64,000 nucleotides of DNA from GH45 sp046704385 (lineage in GTDB: Bacteria > Bacteroidota > Bacteroidia > Bacteroidales > SZUA-534): contig JBJKSB010000061.1 in assembly GCA_046704385.1 (NCBI GenBank), forward strand, positions 1 through 64,000, in the 5' to 3' direction. A program made the translations under genes and the position numbers. The notes below the pieces were generated by a model, which was not told where the DNA came from, did not search any database, and saw only the letters and a list, made by a program, of their open reading frames with translations. Shown here one piece after another: positions 36,613-47,600 of the stretch (position 1 is the stretch's first letter; each line of letters opens with the position of its first letter).

Positions 36613-38163
36613 TTAGCCCGTAATTTTTATCTTAAGTTTTTGACCCACCGAAATTTTAGAAGCATCACTAATTCCATTCCATCGCATAATCTCGGTATCA
36701 GTAACACCCGGAAACAGTTTGGCAATATCCCAAATGGTATCGCCTCTTTTTACTGTATATAACTCATATTCACCTTGTTTTAATATTTCCTGAACCGGTT
36801 TTGCTTCCGCATTTACCTGTTTCCCAACGCTGGCCTGCTTTTCAGCAAAAGTCATTGAATTAATGTTTTTATACTTTTTAACTTTCGATTTGTGAATGTA
36901 AATCGTTAGTTTTTGACCAGACCGTATCCGGTTACCCCGCAAATTATTCCAGTACCTGATATTCGAAACAGAAACATGATACCACTCGGCTATAAATCCA
37001 AGGTTATCACCTGATTTTACTGTATATACCAGCTTAACATGATTTGCAGTTGGAGGACCAGCGAAATAACTGATATTCTGAGGTGTTTTTGATAAGGCTT
37101 CGGGGTTGAAATATACTGAATCTTTATAAGCAACTATCGAGTCCTCTAAATCAATAAAGCGTGTAGTTTCTTCAAAAGGAAACCTGATCACATATTCTTT
37201 TCCTTTTCCCGGTATAATATCGCGACGGTATTGTGGATTTAAGCTCCGTAAATCATCCAAAGGTAAATCCATAACCTCGCTTATCTGCTCTAAATGAATT
37301 CGTTGAGTAGTTACTACAGTATCACAATGTATGGGCAAATCAGCTTGTTTAGGAATTAAGTTGTGTTCATTATAATAATTCATAATATATGTGGCAGCAA
37401 TAAAAGCCGGTACATATCCCCGGGTTTCACGGGGTAACCGGTAATAAATATCCCAATAATCGCGTTTCCCTCCACTGCGCCGTATTGCTTTATTCACATT
37501 CCCTGGACCGCAATTGTATGCTGCAATAACCAAAATCCAGTCGTGGTAAATATCATATAAATCCTGTAAAAACTGAACTGCAGCATAAGTCGACTTAATT
37601 GGGTCACGACGCTCATCGACAAAACTGTTAATTTCAAGTTTGTACATTTTACCTGTATAATACATAAATTGCCACATTCCTGTAGCTCCGGCCCTGGAAA
37701 CTGCATTTGGATTGAGTGCTGATTCAATTACGGGCAAATATTTTAATTCCAACGGCATATTATTGGCATCAAGAATCTGCTCAAAAATTGGGAAATAATA
37801 ATCGGAAAGCCCCAGAATATTCTCAACCAAATCGCGCTTTTTGTGCGAATACATATGTATATAATTGCGCACAATTTTATTGTACGACATATCAATTACC
37901 ACGGGTAACCGGGCCAATCTTGCCTTATATACAGAATCAGGAAAATCAGGAATATAAAGTGAATCGACGTTGTCATCGGTAACAAATGAAGTATCGTTTC
38001 CCGGTGACATTTGCCTGTTATACCATAACGAAATCAGGCTGTCGACGTTGGATTCATATTTTAAATTTGAGATTTGTGTTGAATCGTCAGGAAGATTTTC
38101 AGCCCTGCAGAAAAACGCCGATCCAACAAAAACCATTATATACAGTAATCGTTTTGAAGTCAT
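36613..38163 (-). CDS. MltD-like lytic transglycosylase with two LysM domains
   Basis: This 516-residue exported protein starts at 38163 (MTSKRLLYIMVFVGSAFFCRA), a good signal peptide. The upstream-open frame lacks a signal and is not chosen. The SLT domain (about 120-260) has the catalytic Glu147 in LPVIESALNP, GATGMWQFM and IAAYNCGPGNVNKAI. Two LysM repeats at the C-terminus (YTVKSGDNLGFIAEWYHVS and YTVKRGDTIWDIAKLFPGV) bind glycan. It cleaves peptidoglycan with anhydro-product formation, feeding recycling by Mpl. Confidence 0.92.
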   Translation of the reverse strand: MTSKRLLYIMVFVGSAFFCRAENLPDDSTQISNLKYESNVDSLISLWYNRQMSPGNDTSFVTDDNVDSLYIPDFPDSVYKARLARLPVVIDMSYNKIVRNYIHMYSHKKRDLVENILGLSDYYFPIFEQILDANNMPLELKYLPVIESALNPNAVSRAGATGMWQFMYYTGKMYKLEINSFVDERRDPIKSTYAAVQFLQDLYDIYHDWILVIAAYNCGPGNVNKAIRRSGGKRDYWDIYYRLPRETRGYVPAFIAATYIMNYYNEHNLIPKQADLPIHCDTVVTTQRIHLEQISEVMDLPLDDLRSLNPQYRRDIIPGKGKEYVIRFPFEETTRFIDLEDSIVAYKDSVYFNPEALSKTPQNISYFAGPPTANHVKLVYTVKSGDNLGFIAEWYHVSVSNIRYWNNLRGNRIRSGQKLTIYIHKSKVKKYKNINSMTFAEKQASVGKQVNAEAKPVQEILKQGEYELYTVKRGDTIWDIAKLFPGVTDTEIMRWNGISDASKISVGQKLKIKITG

Positions 38164-38195
38164 ATTCAATATTATTTTGGCCACAAAATTAGGAA

Positions 38196-38867
38196 TTAGA
38201 AACGAATTGAGCAACGAAGACCCAAAGCAGAGGGCAAATTATTGGTAGAAACCCAGTCCTCATTCGATAAAATTACCGGGTCAACTCTAAGAGAAAGGTC
38301 CTGGGTCATGTCATAATCAAAAAAGTAAGCATCAACATCGGCATCAAGAATTTGTGCCACATAAAGCACTCCCATTCCAATAATACACATGTCGCGATAG
38401 CGTCGCCAATTCTCTTTGGTTTGTTGCAAAGTGGTTTTAGTTGCCCATGAATAATTATCAACCAAACCCTCCTCACCATTATCTATCCTTAACTTGATAT
38501 TATAAGCATCTTTATATTTATTATAAACCGCATTATTATAATTTATATAATAAATAAGGCTTCCAAAACCACCGTAAATCAGAGGTACTTTCCAGTATTT
38601 CTGATTGTAAATCTGACCTAATCCTGGTAAAACGGCTGAATAAAAAGTAGCTTTATTAGGCAAATGCTTTGTAAGATAAGTACTATCAGGAATACGATAA
38701 TCAGATACATACTGCCCCTGGCATGAATTTGACACACCAAGACCAATTGTGATAACTGTTACAACTGAAAAAAAACGGATAATTAAATTAGGTCCTGCTT
38801 TTTTTTGCTGATTCCTGCTGTTATTTTGATTTGTCAAAGATTGCAAGGATTCGTTCAAGATCTTCAT
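38196..38867 (-). CDS. DUF5683 membrane protein
   Basis: This 223-residue protein has a hydrophobic N-terminal segment (about 28-45) and the characteristic motif AVLPGLGQIYNQKYWKVPLIYG followed by a second hydrophobic stretch, which fits DUF5683. The family is frequent beside parB in Bacteroidota and is of unknown function. The ATG at 38867 lies inside parB, a 47-base overlap; no other ATG is available near the N-terminus, so the coupling may be real. Confidence 0.8.
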   Translation of the reverse strand: MKILNESLQSLTNQNNSRNQQKKAGPNLIIRFFSVVTVITIGLGVSNSCQGQYVSDYRIPDSTYLTKHLPNKATFYSAVLPGLGQIYNQKYWKVPLIYGGFGSLIYYINYNNAVYNKYKDAYNIKLRIDNGEEGLVDNYSWATKTTLQQTKENWRRYRDMCIIGMGVLYVAQILDADVDAYFFDYDMTQDLSLRVDPVILSNEDWVSTNNLPSALGLRCSIRF

Positions 38868-39705
38868 CGGATTTAAACGGAATTACAATTTTGCCATTAC
38901 CGTTTGTACCACGTTTGAATTCTATTTTTGAATTGAAGAAGGTTGAAAGATGGTTTTCAAGATCCTTATATTCTGAACTATTCTTAGGCTTAATCTTGGT
39001 ATCAGCAGGTTCATCAACAATCTCCTCCTTCACCTTTCGGGCCATTTCCTCAACTTTCCGAACCGATAAACCTTCATTCATAATTTGTTCAAAAATATAA
39101 AGCTGATCGTCAGCATCTTCAACATTAACGAGTGCACGGGCATGGCCCATGGATATAAGTTTCTTTCTTATTCCTAATTGAATTTCAGCAGGCAGTTTCA
39201 ACAAACGCAGGTAATTTGCCACGGTCGACCTTTTTTTACCAACACGGTCGCTCATGCTTTCCTGTGTAAGTTTACATTCATCAATTAGTCTTTGATAGCT
39301 GATAGCTATTTCAATAGCATCCAGATCTTCGCGTTGAATATTTTCAACCAGGGCCATTTCAAGCATTCCCTGATCGTCTGCAGTGCGAACATAGGCTGGT
39401 ATAGAAACCATACCGGCCAATTGACTGGCTTTGAATCTTCTTTCGCCGGAAATTAACTGGTATTTTTTATCACTGATTTTGCGAACAGTAATAGGTTGAA
39501 TTATACCTATTTCCTTAATTGATTGAGATAACTCAACTAAAGCTTCTTCATCAAATTCAGTTCTGGGTTGAAATGGATTGGCCTCAATATATTTTAATTC
39601 AATTTCATCGATGGATGAATTGCGCACACTCTGACTCGTTGGTCCAGCATCTTCAATAAGGGCACCCAGCCCTTTCCCTAACGCATTTCTTTTAGCTGCC
39701 GACAT
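38821..39705 (-). CDS. parB: Chromosome-partitioning protein ParB
   Basis: ParB binds parS sites, spreads as a CTP-dependent clamp and positions the replication origin. The 294-residue protein has the N-terminal MSAAKRNALGKGLGALIED, the CTP-binding motif SGERRFKASQ, the helix-turn-helix with LTQESMSDRVGKKRSTVANY, and a C-terminal dimerisation domain. It follows parA after 13 bases. No perfect parS was seen in the window. Confidence 0.97.
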   Translation of the reverse strand: MSAAKRNALGKGLGALIEDAGPTSQSVRNSSIDEIELKYIEANPFQPRTEFDEEALVELSQSIKEIGIIQPITVRKISDKKYQLISGERRFKASQLAGMVSIPAYVRTADDQGMLEMALVENIQREDLDAIEIAISYQRLIDECKLTQESMSDRVGKKRSTVANYLRLLKLPAEIQLGIRKKLISMGHARALVNVEDADDQLYIFEQIMNEGLSVRKVEEMARKVKEEIVDEPADTKIKPKNSSEYKDLENHLSTFFNSKIEFKRGTNGNGKIVIPFKSDEDLERILAIFDKSK

Positions 39706-39718
39706 CTATTTTTGTTTA

Positions 39719-40519
39719 TTATTGAACAATTTTACTTTCAGATTCAATTTTAGTCATATCATTTTTCTGTAACACTTCTCGTGCCAAACCTAAATAATTT
39801 GTAGATCCTTGTGAAGTTGCATCATATAAAACGATAGGTTTTCCATAGCTGGGAGCCTCACTCAGTTTGACATTACGACCAACCAGAGTTTCAAAAACCA
39901 TATCCTCAAAATGACGACGAACTTCTTCAACTACCTGGTTCGAAAGTCGAAGTCGTGAATCGTACATGGTACATAAAAATCCTTCAATTTGAAGATCAGG
40001 ATTCAATCGGCTTTGAATAATTTTTATAGTGTTTAGTAATTTACCCAGTCCTTCAAGTGCAAAATATTCACATTGCACCGGAATAATTACAGAATCGGCT
40101 GCAGTAAGTGCATTAACTGTAATTAAACCTAATGATGGTGAACAATCAATAAGAACAAAATCATAATTATCCCGGACTTTATTAAGCACCATTTTCATCA
40201 TCTTTTCCCGGTTTGGTAATTCAAGCATCTCTATTTCAGCACCAACCAGGTTAATATTTGATGGTAAAATTTCAAGCCCTTCTATCTCCGTATTAAGCAG
40301 ATTATTTGATGGATCAGCATCGTCAACCAAACACTCATAAAGTCCCACTTTTATGTTATTTACATCGAATCCAAACCCTGAAGACGCATTACCCTGTGGA
40401 TCTGCATCGACTAACAGAACTTTATATTCTAAAACCGCTAAACTCGCTGCAAGATTAATAGCCGAAGTAGTTTTACCTACTCCTCCTTTTTGGTTTGCTA
40501 ATGCAATAACTTTTGCCAT
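39719..40519 (-). CDS. parA: Chromosome-partitioning ATPase ParA (Soj)
   Basis: This 266-residue Walker-type ATPase works with ParB in chromosome segregation. The deviant Walker A is NQKGGVGKTTSAINLA, followed by DADPQGNASSGFG, the Walker B region VLIDCSPSLGLITVNAL and a C-terminal VKLSEAPSYGKPI. It is the first gene of a minus-strand cluster continuing with parB, the DUF5683 gene and envelope genes. Confidence 0.97.
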   Translation of the reverse strand: MAKVIALANQKGGVGKTTSAINLAASLAVLEYKVLLVDADPQGNASSGFGFDVNNIKVGLYECLVDDADPSNNLLNTEIEGLEILPSNINLVGAEIEMLELPNREKMMKMVLNKVRDNYDFVLIDCSPSLGLITVNALTAADSVIIPVQCEYFALEGLGKLLNTIKIIQSRLNPDLQIEGFLCTMYDSRLRLSNQVVEEVRRHFEDMVFETLVGRNVKLSEAPSYGKPIVLYDATSQGSTNYLGLAREVLQKNDMTKIESESKIVQ

Positions 40520-40764
40520 TATGATGCTTTTTACTTAATTAAAAACTACTAGAATAAATATATGTTATGTTGTTGATTATCAGTATTTTGACATAAAATC
40601 ACCCTTTGATAAATTTGCTGCAATTTAATGAAAATAATTAAATACTAAATTGAGTTCAAATTTTATATTGGCAATATGCTAAAAAAAAATGAAGTTTCAA
40701 ACGAGCCATTAAATTCTTAATCTTCATATTAAGCTGTTAATAATTTTCTGTCAAAATTTTTAAA

Positions 40765-41949
40765 TTATCGGGTAATATTATTCCCCTTTTTGCTTCCATC
40801 GTACATAGTAAATTTTCGGAACGAACATTCCAGCGGCCCATTATAAAGTTTAATTTTTTTATCGGGCCGTAAACCAATAAATTTCATTACCTCGGTATTG
40901 CTTCCAATTATCCATGCTGTGTATCCACCAAAATCCTGTTTTAGTTTATCACCAATTTTCTGATAAAATATTTTCAGATCGTCGGGCTGCAACCGCTCTC
41001 CATAAGGCGGGTTTGTTATTATAATGCCTTTTGTTGATGATTTAATATCAAAAAAATTGTTCTGCTTTACTTCAATCTTTTTTGATAAAAAGGCCTGCTT
41101 AATATTTTTCTGGGCAATGCTTATTGCCGATGATGAAACATCGCTACCTATAATTTTGTAATTGAATTTTTCATTGCCATGAGTCTCTTCTGTAATACTC
41201 TCAAATAGATCGGCATCAAAATCAGTCCAGCTTTCGAAACCAAATTTTTTTCGATAAGTCCCGGGGGCTACACCGTTTGCCATCATGGCTGCTTCAATTA
41301 ACAAGGTTCCTGAACCACACATGGGATCCAATAAATCGCATTGATAATCCCAACCTGAAAGCATAATCATACCTGCTGCCAAAACCTCATTTATTGGTGC
41401 TTGTACCGTATTGATTCTATATCCGCGTTTAAATAACGGCTCACCCGAGCTGTCAAGCAATACGCTACACTTATTTTGCGCAATGTGAACCTGAATCTTT
41501 AAATCGGGATTTTGCGTGTTTACATCAGGCCGTTTACCGTATTTTCGACGAAACTGATCAACAATAGCATCTTTTGTTTTCAATGCTACATACTTTGAAT
41601 GGGTAAACACTTTCCCAAATGTCACAGCCGTTACCGACAATGTATCATTGACTCCTATAAACCCGTCCCAGGCTATTTTACCAATCTCTTTATAAAGCTG
41701 ATCTTCATTATTTGCAACAAATTCTTTAACCGGCTTTAATATGCTTATTGCTGTTCGTAAATGATAGTTTGCCCTGTACATCATGGCTTTATCTCCGGAA
41801 AATAAAACTGCCCTGTTTTGAATTTTAATATTTGTGGCTTTTAAATCCCTGAGTTCATCAGCCAAAACCTCTTCCAATCCCTGGAAAGTTTTAGCTACAA
41901 ATTGTATGTCATTACCAGCTGCTTTCAATAAAATGGTAATTAAATTCAT
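40765..41949 (-). CDS. THUMP-domain RNA guanine-N2-type methyltransferase
   Basis: This 394-residue protein has an N-terminal THUMP domain (about 15-165) and a C-terminal class I methyltransferase with SAM motif LLDPMCGSGTLLIEAAM and catalytic NPPYGERL. The layout matches the N-terminal half of E. coli RlmL/YcbY, which makes m2G2445 in 23S rRNA. The single-domain bacterial relatives are annotated as RNA methyltransferases; the exact target base is not evident. It is a single gene. Confidence 0.88.
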   Translation of the reverse strand: MNLITILLKAAGNDIQFVAKTFQGLEEVLADELRDLKATNIKIQNRAVLFSGDKAMMYRANYHLRTAISILKPVKEFVANNEDQLYKEIGKIAWDGFIGVNDTLSVTAVTFGKVFTHSKYVALKTKDAIVDQFRRKYGKRPDVNTQNPDLKIQVHIAQNKCSVLLDSSGEPLFKRGYRINTVQAPINEVLAAGMIMLSGWDYQCDLLDPMCGSGTLLIEAAMMANGVAPGTYRKKFGFESWTDFDADLFESITEETHGNEKFNYKIIGSDVSSSAISIAQKNIKQAFLSKKIEVKQNNFFDIKSSTKGIIITNPPYGERLQPDDLKIFYQKIGDKLKQDFGGYTAWIIGSNTEVMKFIGLRPDKKIKLYNGPLECSFRKFTMYDGSKKGNNITR

Positions 41950-42171
41950 TTGCGAAGAAACAAAAGCGTCACCATAAATGCAAAAATGAGAATTAAATTA
42001 TTTTGCTGAAATAAAATAGCCAAAGATTTTAATGCATCCAAACCGCTAAACATTTAAAAACAGAGATATTTAGCACTGTTCAAGAACATGATAAAACCAG
42101 GCCCGAATAATTGGTCAGTAATGGGTAAGTTATAATTTAGCTAACCGAATGTTAAACTTAATTTAGGTCAG

Positions 42172-43512
42172 GTGAAAAAAATATTAATACTAGGATCGGG
42201 TATGGTGGCGGCACCCATAATTCGGTTTTTATTAGATAAAGGCTATGAAGTAACTGTTGCCTCAAATACAGTAGAAAGGGCACAGTCGCTTATAACCAAC
42301 AAAATAGGAGGTATAGCCATTTATTGGGAAGCCAATGACACCAAAACACTGGATGAGTTGATAAAAAAACACGATTTAGTCGTCAGTTTACTACCTTATG
42401 GTTTTCATGTAATGGTAGCTGAAAAATGCATCGCGCATAAAAAAAATATGGTTACTACCTCGTATGTTAAACCAGAAATGAAAGCCCTTGACCAAAAAGC
42501 CAAAGAAGCTGGTATTATAATTTTAAATGAATGTGGACTTGACCCCGGGATTGATCACATGTCAGCCAAAAGGATTATTGATACAATTCACGGTTTTGGC
42601 GGAAAGGTTATCGAATTTTACAGCTTGTGCGGTGCATTACCCGCCCCTGAGATATCAAAGGATAATCCATTCCGGTATAAATTCTCATGGAGTCCGAAGG
42701 GTGTAATTCTTGCGGGTAATAATGATGCAAGCTATCTTAAAAAAGGTAAAAAAATTAAGACCGATGCCAAGAATTTGTTTAAGGACAGGTTCACACAATC
42801 TATTCAAGGCATTGAACCGCTTGAAGTTTATCCAAACCGCGACTCGTTTCCTTATATAGAACTTTATGATATTCCGGAAACTGAAACCATGTTCAGAGGT
42901 ACTTTAAGGTATCCGGGGTGGTGCGAAATTATGGATGCATTAAAAATTCTGAATCTGACTGATCAGTCAGAACAAGATTTTTCGGGTATGACTTATGCTG
43001 AAATGTTGGCAATGCAAATGAAAAAGAAAAATACTGACAACTTGAAAAAACAAACTGCAAAATTCTTAAAAACCAGCGAGGATGGAATAATTATTAAAGC
43101 ATTAGATTTTATTGGTTTATTCAGCGAATTAAAAATGAACCGTAAAACCGACTCTGCCTTTGAAATAATTTCGGACTTAATGATAAATAAAATGATGCTA
43201 AGCAACAATGAGCGTGATATGGTAGTACTCAAACATATATTCAAGGCAGAGTATCCTGATGGACGAAAAGAAGTAATTACTTCAAAATTAATCGATTACG
43301 GAGAACCCGGTGGTGATACATCGATAGCCAGAACTGTAGCATTGCCTGCAGCTTGTGCTGTGAGAATGATTCTTGAAGAAGAAATTACAATTTCAGGAGT
43401 TTATATTCCCGTGTTACCGGATATTTATGTACCCATTATGGATGAATTAGAAGGATTGGGAATTGAACTTGTTGAAGAATATGGATTGCCGCTAAATACA
43501 GGAATAATTTAA
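42172..43512 (+). CDS. Saccharopine dehydrogenase-family oxidoreductase
   Basis: This 446-residue protein starts at a GTG. It has a Rossmann N-terminus (KILILGSGMVAAPIIRFL) and the saccharopine reductase signature NECGLDPGIDHMSAKRIID, with the C-terminal LPDIYVPIMDELEGLGIEL. Its length and layout match glutamate-forming saccharopine dehydrogenases, which act in lysine metabolism between 2-aminoadipate semialdehyde and saccharopine. Whether it degrades lysine here is inferred. A bidirectional terminator follows. Confidence 0.87.
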   Translation: MKKILILGSGMVAAPIIRFLLDKGYEVTVASNTVERAQSLITNKIGGIAIYWEANDTKTLDELIKKHDLVVSLLPYGFHVMVAEKCIAHKKNMVTTSYVKPEMKALDQKAKEAGIIILNECGLDPGIDHMSAKRIIDTIHGFGGKVIEFYSLCGALPAPEISKDNPFRYKFSWSPKGVILAGNNDASYLKKGKKIKTDAKNLFKDRFTQSIQGIEPLEVYPNRDSFPYIELYDIPETETMFRGTLRYPGWCEIMDALKILNLTDQSEQDFSGMTYAEMLAMQMKKKNTDNLKKQTAKFLKTSEDGIIIKALDFIGLFSELKMNRKTDSAFEIISDLMINKMMLSNNERDMVVLKHIFKAEYPDGRKEVITSKLIDYGEPGGDTSIARTVALPAACAVRMILEEEITISGVYIPVLPDIYVPIMDELEGLGIELVEEYGLPLNTGII

Positions 43513-43686
43513 GTTTCCTAAAAATTTGAAATCCATTAAGCTATTTTAAAATTATTAATTTAAACGCTAAAAGGGATTATAACTTATATTATGTAATTTT
43601 TTTATAACTTAAATTTTACAATTCAAAAAAAATGTTTAATATTACAGCACTGTAGAAAAATCATACTAAAAATATCTCTTGCCAAT

Positions 43687-43728
43687 AAAAAAAGCCTTCT
43701 GAGAAAGCCAATTCGGGGGCTTTTTTTT
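43687..43728. terminator. Bidirectional terminator between saccharopine dehydrogenase and cheW
   Basis: AAAAAAAGCC (43687-43696) pairs with GGCTTTTTTT (43718-43727), extended by T-G pairs, and is flanked by A- and T-runs that can terminate transcription from either of the two convergent genes. Confidence 0.75.
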
Positions 43729-43798
43729 ATGGAATAATTTAAAATAGCCATTAATAATAATTATCAATGAAATTCCGGAGTTTTTCAGGAAACACAAA

Positions 43799-44299
43799 TT
43801 ACTCTTCCGGAGTATTAGTTTCAGCTACTTCTTTCAATGAAATTACCTCCTCAACAGAAAATACATTGTCGACATCAAGTATCATTATGAACTTATTATC
43901 CTGTTCAACCATACCTTTTATAAAATCGGCATTAACCTCAACACCCAGCGATGGAGGATCACTTATCTCTTCCTTCTGAATTTCAATTACACTCTGAACA
44001 GCATCGACAATAATGCCTGTTTCAACCACCTTCCCGCCTTTTTTTATCTCCAAAACAATAATACATGTATTGTTATCAGCCTCTTTCTCGGGCATTCCCA
44101 TTTTAATCCGGGCATCAATTACGGGCAAAACCTTTCCCATTAAATTGATAACTCCTTTCATATAAACCTGAGCTTTGGGAACTGTCGTTATAGGTTGAAG
44201 CTCCAGAATACGCTGTACCTTACTTGCATTAGCCGCAAAATCTTCAGTTCCAATTTTGAAAATGAGATACGAATTAATGTCTGTAGTAATATTTTCCAT
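43799..44299 (-). CDS. cheW: Chemotaxis coupling protein CheW
   Basis: CheW links chemoreceptors to CheA. The 166-residue protein is a single CheW domain: it begins with an IFKIGTEDFAANASKVQRI strand set, contains VYMKGVINLMGKVLPVIDAR, and ends with IMILDVDNVFS plus a short acidic tail. It is a single gene with no cheA or receptor alongside. It is divergent from the large hybrid kinase, which shares the 316-base gap, so it may act with that kinase or with the receptor at 21626-22741. Confidence 0.93.
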   Translation of the reverse strand: MENITTDINSYLIFKIGTEDFAANASKVQRILELQPITTVPKAQVYMKGVINLMGKVLPVIDARIKMGMPEKEADNNTCIIVLEIKKGGKVVETGIIVDAVQSVIEIQKEEISDPPSLGVEVNADFIKGMVEQDNKFIMILDVDNVFSVEEVISLKEVAETNTPEE

Positions 44300-44615
44300 G
44301 GTTTAAATTTTTGTCGGATTAAATTAGTTAAAAATAAACCAATCACAAAATAAAAATAGCCATTTACAGGTTTCATTTCCATTTTATAAGCACTACATTG
44401 TAAAACTTTTCATACCGGTTGCATGGCATAAACGAATAAAAAACTGAAGCTTAATATTTTGAATATTTTATCTTATCGGCACTGTTAGACTATAATAAAT
44501 TTCTTTATAACTAAAACTTTTGTATCTTTAACTTAATTAAATGACCCAAATTAATTAATAAGTTTTTTGCCCTAAACGAATTCTTAATCTGAATTAAGAG
44601 TTAATATTTACAACC
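44300..44615. other. Divergent gap between cheW and the hybrid kinase
   Basis: This is 316 bases of AT-rich sequence with no gene. A TATCTTTA near the kinase end (one mismatch to TAnnTTTG) may be its -7 element, but no TTG is placed correctly upstream. I see no hairpin or other structured element. Confidence 0.3.
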
Positions 44616-47600
44616 ATGAAAATTGCTGCAATCCCGGCTAATTTTGATATTTACAATGACCTTAACGATATCATCTATATAATCGATAAAGATTTCAATA
44701 TAGTGTACGGGAATGAAAAATTTAAATCATTCTACGAAATATCAGGACCCATGGCCAAAAATAAAACCAACGATGAAATATTTAATGTCCCTGATCTTAA
44801 AAACAGAATTCTTAAATACATAAAATCAGGAGATACCTCAAATAAAATTGAATTATCCAAAGAAATTCACGGCATTAAATCAAAATTATCATTAAAAAAA
44901 ATTGATAACAAATCCGCTGCACTTTATCTGATTATAGAAAAACCTGAGATTAATGAAAATTCACTTGATTTTGTAGAAACCGCTACCTACGATTTTTTCA
45001 TAAATAATATGGATGAAACTTTAGCTTTATTTAAAGTTATGCCTTCCTCTGAAACCAGCCTTACTGATTTTGAATTTATAAAAGTTAATAAAGCTTTTGA
45101 AAAAACAATAGGATATAAAAATGACCAGCTTAAAGGAAAACTTTTACGCAGGAAATTTCCAAAATTGGAATCTCATTGGATTGATGCATATATAAAAGCT
45201 TATGAACAACAGGAGACAGTTACCCTGACTGCCTTTTTAAAAGCAACCAATAAATATTGGGAACTCCGGGTATACCCGGCTGGTAAGGATAAAGTTGCCA
45301 GTTTGGCAAACGATGTAACTGATTACATTGTGTATGAAAATAATATTAAAGAAAAAAATGAACAAATTTCATTATCCGAGGAAAAACTACGTGCCTATAA
45401 TGAGCATTTAAGGTATACCTGTGAGCTAATAAAAGAGAGTGAGTTAAGTTATAAAACCCTTTTTGAACAAAATAACGATGCCATAATGATTTTGGTTGAC
45501 GGTATTGTAAAAGATTGTAATAATAAAACGCTTCAATTACTTAATTGCCAGCCTTATGATTTGATAGGAAAACCTTTTGCCGAACTTTCATCACTTGAAA
45601 ATGAAAGTGAAGTAGACGCTATGGAAAAAATCAGGAATTATTGTGAGTCGATAAATCAAAATGAAAAATATACACTCGACTGGCAATTGAAAAGACCAGA
45701 TGGTATAGTAGTGGAAACCAATATTATTATTAGCTGCTATATGCTTGAAAATATTAAGCATATGTATTTGATTATCAAAGACCTAACTAAAGAAAAAACC
45801 TTTATTGAGGAAATAAAAGAAAATGAATACCTGCTTGAAGAAGCTCAAAAAACTGCGAAATTAGGTTATTGGTCATTCGATATGTTAAAAGGAATGGCCA
45901 TGGATTGGTCACCTGAGATGAAATCAATAATTGAATATAATGAACCTACCGGATTTTTCGAATTCTTAAAAACCATTATTCACCCCGATGACGATTCAAA
46001 AATAGCTTCGGAATTCGATTATTACACCATTATTCCTTCCCATTTTGATTTGCAGTTCAGGATAAAAACCGGAACCCAAAAAACCAAATTTGTGCATTTT
46101 ATAGGAAAAACAATAGTTCAGCGCAACAAACAAATATGCCGGGGAATAATCCAGGATATAACCTCAAAATATGAACAGGAGGAACGTATAATATTTGAAT
46201 CAAAAATAAATGAAACTATCGCCAAAGCAGGCACAGGTCTTATATCACCATCACTTTCCGTTGATAATATTGTAAGGACCATTTTTAAAGCCTGTGTAGA
46301 ATTAACCCATAGTGAAACCGGATTTGTTGCTTATGATGATCCCCTAAGTGATAAAATTCTGATCCACTACTATGAAGATGATTATATAAACGGTAAAAAA
46401 GTATCGAATAATATTAGTTTCATCCAAAGAAAAAAATATGTCAAAGAAGGATTGTATGGCCATCCACTTGAGTTATCAACATATAAAGTAGACAATAATT
46501 TCGATGAACCGGTAATTGATAATCTTGGAAAAAGTTCGCTAGCCCATATTTACAATTACCTGACATTTCCCAGCGTAATAAATGATAATTTTACCGGACA
46601 AATAGTTTTGGTAAATTCACCTAATGGTTTTACCGATCAACATATTGAGGCTATTAAAACCTTATCAAATATTTACGGCCTGGCTATTTTCAGAAAACAG
46701 ATGGAATGGGATTTAGTAGCAGCAAAAGAGAAAGCAGAAGAAAGTGACAGGTTGAAATCCGCCTTCCTCGCGAACATGAGCCATGAAATTCGAACCCCGA
46801 TGAATGCCATTGTTGGGTTTAGCCAGCTATTGATTCATACCGAATTATCACAAGAAAAGAAAACCGAATTCGGACAATTAATTAATAACAGCTGTGAGGA
46901 TTTACTGACTATTGTAAATGATATAATTGATATTTCGAAGATTGAAGCCGGCCAGCTCCTGATTAAGCCAAAAACTATTAATTTATACCATGTACTTGAT
47001 GAAATTTATGCCCTGGCAGTTAACAAGGCAAATTTAAAGGAGCGATTATACCCCATATATCTTGACAGAACGGTTGATGAAAATCTGGAATGGGTAGTAG
47101 ATGTTGTACGCTTCAAGCAGGTTTTTCTAAATCTTATTGACAACGCAATAAAATTTACGGAGCATGGCTCGGTAACCATCGGTTGTAAAATAAATAATTT
47201 AAGCTCGGTAAGTTTTTATGTGAAAGATACAGGCATTGGTATACCTCAGCATGAAATTACCTCAGTTTTTGAAAGCTTCAGACAAGTTGAAACCACTATC
47301 GACCGAACCTATGGCGGTACCGGTTTGGGACTTGCCATTTCAAAAAGTTTAATTCGTCAGATGGGTGGAAGCATCCATGTTGAATCAAAAGAAAACGTGG
47401 GTTCAAAATTTTGGTTCGAATTGCCTTTGCGTCTTCCTCTAAATACTGATCCCAAATTGTCCGGAATAACAGAAATTCAATCTGAAATAAACCTGGCCGA
47501 TAAAAAAATATTGATTATTGAAGATGAAGTCAGGAATGCTAAATTACTTAAATTCTTTCTGGATGAAACCGGGGCAGATATTAGTTTTGCTTTTGATGGT

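Noticed and set aside
38164..38214. Upstream extension of the lytic transglycosylase
   Set aside because: The later start gives a proper signal peptide; the extension would bury it.
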